This document shows positions 8,932 to 19,543 of a DNA stretch of 64,000 nt, piece after piece. Every line of letters starts with the position of its first letter. Position 1 is the first letter of the stretch. The position numbers and the translations under genes were made by a program. The notes beneath the pieces were generated by a model. The model did no database searches. It worked only from the letters and a program-made list of their open reading frames with translations, and had not been told where the DNA came from. Source of the DNA: Acorus gramineus (lineage: Eukaryota; Streptophyta; Magnoliopsida; Acorales; Acoraceae); the NCBI GenBank assembly GCA_030737835.1, contig JAUJYN010000029.1:1662871-1726870 (forward strand), read 5' to 3'.

Positions 8932-11900
8932 GTGAGTTGTTTGATTCCAATCCCCCCCCCCTCTCTAGGGATGCGCTCGACCCGCATAGACGCGCGTCGC
9001 GCATCGATGGGGCCCCCTAGCTATAATATGTAAATACTATGTAACGCATGTTATAATATGATGAAACCATGCCATATTAGACCTTGTATGCTAGGGATAT
9101 GCATCCATATACCATGTATAGAGGCCCATACATGCCTAGACACCATGTCCCTTGATTTGAAAGCCCCGACCTACGCATGTTTCCCATTTTGTTTAAATTT
9201 ATTTAAATCAAATGTGAGTATGTTGTTGTAAGCATGCCTTAGAGAATATTATAACCTTGTTGTTATAATATATGTTTCCCCGCATCTTAGTTATGCGCCC
9301 TAGAGGAATTCTTGAGAATTCATGACATTAGTAGTGTTAGAAATCGTTGTCGACGGATCCAACAGGATCGTACGCGCGTGAGTAGGCTGTCTTCTCCTTT
9401 TGGTTGGATCCGATGTAGGAACTCCCCGGCGTTGGCTGACCTGACAGAGGGCTCCCGTCCGTAGGTACCTCCGATGTGTCGGACAGTACTGATAGCGGGA
9501 GTGGACTAGGTGGAGGCTACGAGGGTGGGAAAGGGCTACCGGGTGGACCAGGGGTGGAGAGCGGTCTAGTCTGTCCCAAAAGACCCATGACACCCCTAAA
9601 GGGTGAGCGTGGGGTGGATCGGCGATGTTACGACCCTCTAACTTGTGTAGTTACTCCCGTATAGGGACTATGACTACTTTAAGGTTAATATGAGTGTGTT
9701 GATTGTTGTTATGCCTGTGTTTGATATCTCGATAAGCGAGTATCGAGAGTGGTTGTTTTCCATTGGGTTTCGCTTTGCGAACATGGGATCGTTCTCCGCT
9801 TGGTTGTTTTCCATTGGGTTTAGCTGTCCTGACAGAGGGCTCCCATCCGTATGTACCACCGATGTATTCGAAAGGGTACTGATCGTGGGAGTATACCAGG
9901 TAGAGGCTACCCGGGGAAAGGGCTACTGGCGGACCAAGGGTGTAGAGCGGTGAGTTGAGGAGATCGGGTTGTAGATACTACCCGGGAGAGGGTTAACGAA
10001 TGATGTTACGGGCGTGGGAATCGTTCTCTCTTCCATAAGTCCCAAGAGTCTCCCTCCAGGAGTGAGGGTAAGGATGAGGTGAAGATTATCGCCGCGTGAC
10101 CCATTCGTTGTTCGACCGTTCCCATAGTTGGTGGGTCCTTTCTTTAATCGATGTTCAAGGACATCGTTGGGCGATTATCTATATGTAGATGATCCAGTAG
10201 TGTTGAGTAGACCAGTAAATCCGGGTCTCTTCGACCGACGGTATGGTCTCTAGACCAGTAAATCCGGGTCTCTTCGACCGACGGTATGGTCTCTAGACCA
10301 GTAAATCCGGGTCTCTTCGACCGACGGTATGGTCTCTCCCCATAAGTCCCAAAAGACTCCCTCCGGGAGTGAGGGTGGGGGCCGCGTGACCCAGTTATCC
10401 ATGGGTTTCTACCCATGTTTTCCTTGAAAGGAAATTGATTATGTATTGAACTGTAGAATGGTGATTGGTTTCCAGCCACTCACTGAGCTTGTAGCTCACC
10501 CCTCACATACTGTTTCTTTTCAGGGGCAGTGTTGGGCGTGGAGCTGGAGCTTCCTGTGGCGTGGTCTTATGGGCGTGGAGCGTTCTGCCGGTGGGTGGCG
10601 TGTGCGAGGCTGTCAGCATTCCTAGAGTCATTTTATGCTTTGTAAATCGTGCATGTGGCACAGGTTGTATTTTCTTTGGTCTAGACTTGGCTTTTACAGG
10701 ACATTGATTGTGTATTCGGGTCTGTAATAATGTTTTTGATTTACAGACATTGTTATATATTACGCTTCCGCTTTTCAGTCAGTTATCATTATCTTGCTTG
10801 CCGCCTTGTGTATTGTTGTTGGTGTCCTCATTGACCTCAGGTATGGATAGCTGATATTTATTACTGCCACGTCTCGGGGACGGCCGCCCTGGGGCGTGAC
10901 ACCACCCCTCACTGGGCGGCTAGTTACATGTAGCCACCCCATGTCTGGACAAATTTTCACAACAAATATATGAATTTCTTTGGGGTGAAGTTTGCTTAAA
11001 CCACTCTATTATCCAATCCATGCTATTGTCCAATGAATAACCCTATGCATCCCTTTCTACTATAAAGGGGGGGGGGTGTGGTGAGAAAGAAAGTGTGGAC
11101 AAATTCATTTCTAAGTGTGTGTTAGAGAGAAAGAGAAAGAGAGAGAGTGAGGGAGAGAGCCTTAGTTGAGAGAGAAGGAAAGCCATTTCCTACCAAATTC
11201 AACTCTCCATAAACCCCCCTCTAACCATTGTCCTAAACCTCTCCTAGCCCTAGCCAAACAAATTCAAATTCCTACCTAGGTGTTGTCCAAATCTAGAAGA
11301 AGAAACCACCAACACCACTTTCAATCCTCACTACCACCACCCTAGCCAAGCCAAAACAGTTCCGTACCTAGGTTCTGCCCAAATCTAGAAAACCAAGAAC
11401 CAGGTACCAGGCGGCTAGTCCAAACCAGTCGTTGAACTCAGATGGCTAGGTTCAAGTAACCGGCTTATCCTCCCTCCCATGTGTCAGCTGTCACACCCCA
11501 GGGCGGCCATCCCCGGGATGCGGCAAGGGTATACATGATATCAGCAGTCAATACACGAGATCAATAATATACCATAAACAACAGCTAAAAAGACAACACA
11601 GACAACAAAGAGGCAGACATGATGTATACACAGAAAGCGGAAGCTAAAAAGACTGAATCTATAAATCAACAACACGTTACAGACTCGATACATAATCATA
11701 TGTCCTGTGAGAGCATATATATACACATACATCCAAGTACAATCCGAACTGGGTGCCCAAGCACAGAAATATATACATACAATAAAAGAAGGATGCTGAT
11801 GGCCTCAAAACTCGAGGGACGTGGCGCTACTCCGCTACTGGTGCAGTCGCTCGGGAAGCTCCTCCTTCAAGTCCGCCTCAGTAATCACTGGAGAAAAATA

Positions 11901-12944
11901 TTATACGAGGGGTGAGCCACACGCTCAGTGAATAGCACAACCCATGCATCACAATTTATATTAACCACATTTAATCAAGCAAAATCCTAAAAGTGGCATG
12001 AACAACAAAATCCGGGGGTTCGTTATATCGCCGAACCACCACACCCTCACCCTCACCCTCACCCCTCAATAGGTGACAAAGGATGTTGGGACTTTATAGG
12101 CTGATAATCATCCTTACACAATCCAGTGGGTCGCCACATCGCCGGCCCACCACACCCTCACCCTCACCCCTCAATATGGTGACATGGGATATTGGGACTG
12201 ACTAGGATGTTGGTCACCCTTGGTCCACCGATAGTCTCTCCCCACTCCGTAGGCCGTTTGGCCACCCCCACATTCAGCACAGTCCGTCCCAAATCAGGAG
12301 GTGCCTACTGATGGGAGCCCCTGCACGGGACAGCCTTTCTAACGCCGGGGTAGTATCTACACAGATCCAACGAAGGGAACAGAACAGCCCATCCATACGC
12401 ATATGATCCACTCGGATCCGCCGACATCACATCTCAATAACTCAAATGTCCTGAATTCTTCAGAATTCCTCCAGCGCGCATAACCAGGATGCGGGGAAAT
12501 TATATATAATAACAATAGGGAAAAGAAACCTTGGGAGGGCAACCTGAGGTCCCGATATAGGACATCCCACCAACCAAACAAGGAACACGGAGTACCTAGC
12601 CCGGGTCTCAATGTTTACCTCGCAAGGCCCCCTTATATTCCCTAAGGCATGCTAACAATATCATAGGCTTGCATTTAATTAAAAAAATCAAACTAATAGG
12701 TCGCATGCATAGGTTGAGGCTTTCCTAGCATGATAATAAGGTGACAGGATGCACGGCTCTTACACATATCCTAAGGGTGCAAGTCCCTAACCTACAAGTC
12801 TAGGGTGGCATGCATTCTACACATTAATCATGCTTACATAGATTATATATTAATCAGTTAATATTAACTATGTGCCCCAGGGGAGGACGGTATACGCCCA
12901 AGTGCATATAGCGCCTCCCAACTGGGTTGGGTTGTCCCACTCAC

Positions 12945-12980
12945 CGGTAACCGGGTCGTCGCGCGACCGTCTGTCAAGAT
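12945..12980 (-). other. Candidate 36-nt microexon in B 3' LTR
   Basis: On the minus strand the segment starts ATCTTGAC after an AG dinucleotide and ends in CCG before GTGAGT. It is colinear with 2587-2625 of A. Splicing is inferred, not shown. Confidence 0.4.
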
Positions 12981-13084
12981 CTCCATGACAGGGTAACCAA
13001 CTGGGTGAGTAAAATACACAAAAATACCACAAAATACACAAAAATACTATAAAAATACCCAACACTCGGACAAGTGTACATACG

Positions 13085-13680
13085 GCCTGTACGCACGCGA
13101 GCCCGAGCACTCCGACTCACTCCCGAACCCCCGGCAACCACCCGCACGGCCACCCGCCCCCAGATGCACCGCCGCGCCCCAGCCCGGGCACCCAGGCGCC
13201 CTGCCAACCCCTGCCCGCACGCCAGGACACGCCGCCGAGCTCCCCGGGTGCACCGCGCGCTCACTGCGCCCCATCGCAGCAGCCCGCACGTACACCGCAC
13301 ACCCCGCGCCCAGCTCCTCTCCCCGTGCGCACCCCGCGCGCACCACCCTCGCCTAATCGCGCCCTCGCCTCGCTCTGCGCGCACCCTGCGCGCACCACCG
13401 GCTCGCCCAGCGCTCCATCGACTCGCCGCGCGCGCCCAGCGCGCCTGCGCCTCTGCGCAGCGCTCCGCGCGCACGCCCCCGCACGGCACCCTGCACGCAG
13501 CGCCCCATCGCCCACGACCAGCGCCCAGCACACCCGCGCCCAGCACCCAGCACGCGCGCCCAGGACACGCGCCAGCACGCCCTCCAGCTCCACCCGAGCG
13601 CACGCCCGTGCGCGCGCGCGCGCACGCACGCGCGCACCCTGCCAGCTGCTCCACCTGCTGCGCCTGTGCTGCTGCCTGTG
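13085..13680. repeat. GC-rich block in B 3' LTR
   Basis: About 600 bases of CpG-dense CGCGCACGC-type sequence, the reverse-strand equivalent of the block in A. It produces long Arg/Ala/Pro-rich frames on both strands that I regard as artefacts. Confidence 0.85.
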
Positions 13681-14670
13681 CTGCCATCCTGCCCGGACAG
13701 ACAACCACCCTGCCCGAGCCACCCCACCTCCTCTATCCGGCCACCAATGGCCTCCAACAGCCACCAATCACCCCCACAGCCACCAACACCCAAACCCACC
13801 CTCCTAACAAGCATCTAAGCAAGAAAAGGAAGGAAAGAACCCTTACCCAAGGAAAGGAGAGGAAAGGAAGGGAACCGGAAGCTCTTCGTGCACCGAAACG
13901 CCTCCCCAAAGCCTTCCACCACCAAGATCTCCTCCTAGCCAAAGAAGGGCCGAAATCTGAGGAGAAGAGAGGGGGCAAGAGGGGGCTAAACACCTCGGAA
14001 TTCGAATCCAAACTACCGGTAGATAGATCGGGACCGGATCTAACCTTTCTATGCTTTGTTTTAAGGTTCAAGCACTCTAGGTGGCTCAAAACCAAGAAAA
14101 GGAGAGGGGGAGAGAGAAAACAAATTTGAGAAGATGATGAATAGTGTAGGGCAACTTTTTAGATTCACTTAAATAAGTCAACCCACTTAATTAGTTAACT
14201 AGGTTAAGGCTTGATTAATTAGGTTAAGTGGGTTTAAGTGGGATTTGACTTGGGTCAACCCAACCACACAAAAAACAAAAAGGGTTGACCAAGTCATGGG
14301 CCCACTTTGACCGAGTCAACTCTCCCAATGACTTCTCGCTCGGTCAAAACCCGGATACGCCCCGGAACTGTGAAATTCTGAAACGTACCGGAATTCGATG
14401 AAATTTTCGTGAGTGGCTTGAAATGGCACCAGGACACATAATATGCAGTTAGATTTTCAATCGGAGTCCTCAAACACAGGACGATAGCTAACAGTCCAAA
14501 ATTTTGCGGTTCCGATCGAAAAATGAAAAAAACTCAAAAACTGCCAAAATGCTCCAATGGTTACCAGCAGGCAAAAAGTGACACATATATAACATTCTCC
14601 CCCCCTTAGGAAATTTTGTCCTCAAAATAAATACAAGAACATCTAAGAAGGGAAAAGATGCGGATACGCG

Positions 14671-17600
14671 TCACGCATGGCGTCCTCGCTCCCAAGTGGC
14701 CTCGGCACCGGAACGGTGCTGCCATCGCACCTTGACCAGCTGGACGGTCTTGGTGCGGAGCCTCTTCTCGCGGCGGTCCAGGATCTCAATCGGCTGCTCA
14801 ACGAAAGACAAGTCCGGCTCGAAGACGAGCGGCTCGAACGGGATGACGTGAGCAGGATCGTGGACATAGCGCCTCAGCTGCGAGACATGGAAGACGTCAT
14901 AGGCCTGAGCCAACTGTGGGGGCAGAGCTATGCGATAGGCCACCTCTCCAACTCGCTCGAGGATGAGGAACGGCCCAATGAAACGCGGACTCAGCTTGCC
15001 CCGCACACCGAAACGGAAGATGCCCTTCATCGGGGACACCTTCAAGAAGACATGGTCACCAACCTCGAAGGCGAGCTCACGGCGACGACGGTCGGCGTAG
15101 CACTTCTGACGACTCTGAGCGACTCGGATACGCTCGCGAATCGTCTTCACCATCTCTGAGGTCTGGTGAACGATCTCTGGTCCCTCCAACTGGCGCTCTC
15201 CGACCTCGTCCCAACACAGGGGGACCTGCAGCTGCGGCCATAGAGCGCCTCGTAAGGAGCCATCCGGATGCTCGAGTGGTAGCTGTTGTTGTAGGCAAAC
15301 TCCACCAACGGAAGGTGCCTCTCCCAACTGCCCCCAAAATCGAGAACACAGGCTCGCAGCATGTCCTCAAGAGTCTGGATCGTCCTCTCCGACTGGCCGT
15401 CCGTCTGCGGATGAAACGCTGTACTGAAATGGAGGTTCGTACCAAGGGCGTGCTGGAGGCTACGCCAGAACCTCGAAGTAAAACGCGCGTCTCGATCGGA
15501 AATGATGCTGACTGGAGTGCCATGGAGACGGACAATCTCGAACTGCGCCAGGGTGTCCAGAGAATCGGTGAGTCGGATGGGGAGGAAATGAGCAGACTTC
15601 GTCAGCCGGTCGACGATCACCCAGATGGCATCGCGACCCGAACGTGACCTCGGCAAACCCGAGACGAAGTCCATGGTGATCTGCTCCCACTTCCACTGAG
15701 GGATCTCAATGGACTGCAGCTTCCCCGCAGGGCGCTGATGCTCCGACTTCACCTGCTGGCATACTAGGCATCGGGCAACGAAACGGGCAATATCCGTCTT
15801 CATCCCGCGCCACCAGTAGCCACGACGAAGGCCCCTGTACATCTTCGTGCCACCAGGATGCACTGTGTACCTCGAACGATGGGCCTCGTCCAGAATCTTC
15901 CGCTTCAGCTCTGCGTCGTCGGGAATGCACACTCGGCCTCTGAATCGCAGGATCCCGTCCGCGTGAATCTGGTAGTCCGGACGCTCGCCCCGGGCGACGC
16001 CTTCAGAGAGGACTATAAAATGCGGATCCTGAGCCTGAGCCGTGCGGATATCGTCGAGAAGGACTGGCTGCACCACTAGCCTGGCCAAAAAGCCACCTGC
16101 AGGAGTCTCTCGAACACTGATCCAGCAAGCGGCCTCCTCCAGAAGCCTCCAACGACGGACAGCCATGTGGGCGGCCATGCCCAAGGGCTGCCTACTGAGC
16201 GCATCTACCACGACATTCGCCTTACCCGGATGGTAAGCGATGTCACAATCGTAGTCCGTCAGGAACTCAACCCAACGTCTCTGACGCATGTTGAGCTCCG
16301 GCTGGGACTGCAGATATGTCAAGCTCTTATGATCGTAAAGAGCTCGAACTCCTCTCCATAGAGGTAATGCCTCCACATCTTCAGCGCAAAGATGATCGCT
16401 GCCAACTCAAGGTCGTGGGTGGGGTAATTCTGCTCATGGGGCTTCAACTGACGAGACGCGTAAGCCACAACCTTACCGTGCTGCATCAGGACGCAACCCA
16501 CACCCAACTGCGATGCATTCGTGTAAACTGCGAACCCACCACTCCCAGACGGAAGGGTAAGAACTGGCGCTGAGGTGAGCCTTCGCTTCAGCTCCTGGAA
16601 GCTCTCCTCGCAAGCAGGGGACCACTCGAACCGAACATCCTTCCGAGTGAGGCGGGTAAGAGGAACGGCTATCTTCGAGAAACCCTCGACAAACCTCCTG
16701 TAATAACCCGCCAAGCCCAAGAAGCTCCGAATCTCTGTGGGGTTCGACGGTCGACGCCAATTCGACACGGCGAGCGTCTTCTCCGGGTCCACAGATATGC
16801 CCTCACCGGAAATCACATGGCCCAGAAAGGCCATACGCTCCAACCAGAACTCGCACTTGCTGAACTTGGCGAACAACTGATGTCTGGCCAAAGTCTCCAA
16901 GACAGTGCGAAGATGGTGAGCGTGCTCCTCAAGACTCCTCGAGTACACCAATATGTCATCGATGAATACTACCACAAAGGAGTCGAGGAAGGGCCGAAAC
17001 ACCCGGTTCATCAGATCCATGAAGGCCGCCGGCGCGTTCGTCAACCCGAATGGCAGTACTCTGAACTCGTAGTGCCCATACCGGGTGCGAAAGGCCGTCT
17101 TCGGAATGTCTGACTCCCGGATCTTCAGCTGGTAGTACCCTTGCGGAGATCGATCTTGGAAAAGACACGCGCTCCCTGGAGCTGGTCAAACAGATCGTCG
17201 ATCCGCGGCAACGGGTACTTGTTCTTCACTGTCCGTTTATTCAGCTGCCTGTAATCAATACACAGCCGCAGCGAACCGTCCTTCTTCCGGACGAACAGGA
17301 CAGGGGCTCCCCACGGAGAAACACTCGGACGTGCGAAGCCCTTCTCCAGCAACTCCTCCAACTGCTCCTTGAGCACCCTCAGCTCTGCAGGGGCCATCCG
17401 GTACGGAGCTCTCGAAATCGGCTCGGTCCCCGGAATCAGATTGATCTCAAACTCGATCGCGCGATCCGGCGGTAATCCCGGAAGATCATCGGGGAAAACC
17501 TCGGGATACTCTGCCACGACCGGAGTCTGACTGATATCTGCCTGCAGCGGTGCATCCTCCTGAGCAATGTACACTAGAAAGCCCTCGCATCCTCCCTGAA

Positions 17601-18230
17601 GGAGTCTACACGCCTGCATGGACGACACGAACCCCAAAGGGGCTACGTCATGATCGCCCACGAACTGGAAGGACCTCCGACCCGGAAGGTGGAAAGACAC
17701 CGACTTGGCAAAACAGTCGATGCTGGCATGACTAGCTGCAAGCCAATCCATTCCCAGGATGGCATCAAAGTCCGTCATCGCGAGCTCCACCAACTCCACT
17801 GGAAACTCATGCTCCGCAACCTCTACCGTACACCCTCGGTACACAGAACGGAGGAGAATACGGTCTCCTACGGGCAATGATACCTCCAAGATAGCATCTA
17901 AAGGAGCGGACGCCACGCCCGTCCGTCTCGCGAAAGCGGGAGACACGAACGAGTTTGTGGCTCCGAAATCAAACAATACATATGCAGGGAGCTGGGAGAT
18001 CTGAACAATACCTCTGACCACGCTGCCTGATGCCTGAGCCTCCTCTGCCGAAAGCGCTGCCACTCGGCCCTGAACAAACTGAGGCTGAGGAGCAGGGGCA
18101 CGCCTCGCCGGCTGCGCTGGCTGCCTCCTCTGGTCAGCACGGCCCCCCTGTGGCTGCTGCTGCTGACGCTGAGGCTGCTGCTGCGGCTGGCGCTGAGGCT
18201 GCTGCTGCTGAAATGACTGCTGCTGCAACT
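14671..18230 (-). mobile_element. Element B pol region (PR-RT-RH-INT-chromodomain)
   Basis: Protease-like [10 protein letters not shown] lies near 17920-17985. RT follows from about 17410 ([23 protein letters not shown]) to [11 protein letters not shown] near 16940-16980. RNase H-like sequence ([15 protein letters not shown]) is near 16310-16540, and the integrase core ([43 protein letters not shown]) near 15330-15670. A chromodomain-like tail (VQLVKVRWQHRSGAEATWE) ends near 14680. RT before integrase makes it Ty3/gypsy, and the tail makes it a chromovirus of the Tekay/Del type. The frame is broken. Confidence 0.9.
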
Positions 18231-18249
18231 GCTGCTGCTGCGGAGGCAT

Positions 18250-19425
18250 CACTCGGGGTCGGCCAGCGTCGGGGCAATTATACAAGATATGCCCGACGCG
18301 CTGACAGTGATAACAGCGCCGCGTCTCTGGTCGCCTCGCCTGGACTGGCACTGCTGCGATGGGTGCTGGACCTCGCACTGGCACCGCATCTGCTGGAGGA
18401 GAGGCAGCCGCTGACCGATCAAAGCGGGGCCTCTTCTTCTTGCGCTGTCCCTGGTCCTGGCTCCTGGGTGGCCTCTGGTCTGCCGAAGGGGTCGAAGCCC
18501 TCACGAGGATCCCGAGGTCTCGCTCGACTGTCTTCGCTCGAGACACTAAGTCGGAGTACCTCGTGAATGCCTGGGAGGTAACGTGCACCCGAATGGCGCT
18601 GAGACCGAGCTCGAATCGACGGCACCTCGTCTCCTCGTCCATCACCAAAGCTGGAGCGAATCTGGACAGCCTCGTGAAGCGCGTGGAGTAGTCAGCGACA
18701 GACATAGAGCCCTGCGTCAGCTGCTCAAACTCCTGCATCACTATCTGTCGCGTCGAGACGGGAAGTACTCCTCCAAGAAATACCTCCGGAATCCCGCCCA
18801 TGTAAGCTGCTCCACTCCCTCCGGGATGTCCACTGATCTAGTAGCCCACCAGTCGGCGGCGCTACCCTTCAGCATAAAAGTGGCCAGGGAGACTCGCTGG
18901 CGGTCGGTGCAAAGCATGGTCGAGAAGATCGTATCCACCTCCATCAACCATCGCTCTGGGGCAAGAGGATCCTCCATCTGACCCTAGAACTCGGGAGGGT
19001 GGAGCTTCAAAAAGGCTGCGCGGCCACTCTGCTGCACTCGCGCTGCAGCCTCTAGCCCCATCTCCCTCTCCTGGGGATCCTGAACTCTGACCGTCGGACC
19101 ACCACGGGGACTGGGGGTACATCGGGTACCACAGGTGGATCTGCCACCAAGGGAACCTGCGGAACTGCCTCGCGGGCCGCCCGCAGCTCCTGAATCTCCC
19201 GTGCCTGATCTGCCAACACTCTGGTCTGGGCCTCCAATGCCCTGGTCTGCGTCTCCACCAAATCAGCTATCCGCGCAAACGCGCGCTCCCAGGCAGGAGG
19301 CTCCTGCGCTGATCCTGGCCTCACGGCTGAGGACTCACCAATAGCATCCTCGCCCCTGGTAGGTCCGGAAACCTCCAAGGGTCGAGAGGGACCACGTCCG
19401 CGCCGTCCTCTGCGAGGAGGCATAT
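18250..19425 (-). mobile_element. Element B gag region
   Basis: Capsid gene of the chromovirus. It begins MPPRRGRRGRGPSRP near 19423, has a coiled-coil-like segment rich in ETQTRALEAQ repeats, a retrotransposon gag domain near 18560-18980 ([30 protein letters not shown]), and a CCHC zinc knuckle ([14 protein letters not shown]) near 18260-18320. A glutamine-rich tail follows. The order and motifs match B2 closely. It is a fossil copy with breaks. Confidence 0.85.
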
Positions 19426-19543
19426 CAGCAACCTAAGAAAACCAGACACTAGGATCAGAATACTCATATAGAAATCCTAGGACTCATCTCTACGAAAAAG
19501 AAGACAATTGGCTCTGACAGGACCAGGCTCTGATACCAACTTT

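Larger units (their letters stand above)
815..10901 (+). mobile_element. Element A: gypsy (chromovirus-like) with giant LTRs and a decayed interior
   Basis: A complete insertion bounded by TG and CA, with a 5-bp target duplication CCACC at 810-814 and 10902-10906. The LTRs are 3807 and 3575 bp and about 98 % alike by eye outside the GC-rich block. At commonly used plant rates this suggests an age under about one million years. The interior (4622-7326) is only 2.7 kb and carries many breaks, yet it has a primer site and a polypurine tract. The element therefore looks structurally whole for replication but not coding-competent. Relatedness to Tekay/Del chromoviruses is inferred from its pol remnants and from LTR ends shared with B and B2. 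Confidence 0.9.
7327..10901 (+). repeat. Element A 3' LTR (3575 bp)
   Basis: Same start and end as the 5' LTR, with the GC block (about 8280-8800) in its shorter single-unit form. It carries the 39-nt AG/GTGAGT segment at 8893-8931, the 43-bp triplet at 10210-10338 and the CAG acceptor-like site at 10521-10523. Target duplication CCACC follows at 10902-10906. By eye roughly 2 % of positions differ from the 5' LTR outside the GC block. Confidence 0.9.
11489..14594 (-). repeat. Element B 3' LTR (3106 bp)
   Basis: Read on the minus strand it starts TGTTATATATGTGTCAC and ends near GGGGTGTGACA. It contains a CpG-rich block (about 13085-13680), a 36-nt AG/GTGAGT segment (12945-12980), CCCTCA arrays near 12045-12070 and 12160-12175, an acceptor-like CTCCAG (11888-11893), and a conserved hydrophobic open frame at 11541-11732. 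The polypurine tract abuts it at 14595. Confidence 0.9.
14595..19543 (-). mobile_element. Element B internal region
   Basis: About 4.95 kb between the LTRs. Next to the 5' LTR the minus strand reads GTTGGTATCAGAGCC (19527-19541), a tRNA-iMet primer site. Next to the 3' LTR is a polypurine tract (14595-14609 on the plus strand as TTCTCCCCCCCTT). The size fits a Tekay-type gag-pol. The reading frame carries about five breaks, so it is not intact, but every domain is still recognisable. Confidence 0.9.

Noticed and set aside
12040-12070. Telomere-like CCCTCA repeats
   Set aside because: The plant telomere unit is CCCTAAA. These units are short, interspersed in LTRs and tied to a longer repeat unit.
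13074-14129. Long open frame of about 350 codons, rich in Arg, Ala, Pro and His, with further long frames on both strands
   Set aside because: It lies in the GC block of the B LTR. The same low-complexity frames appear on both strands of every such block, as expected when CpG-rich sequence contains few stop codons.
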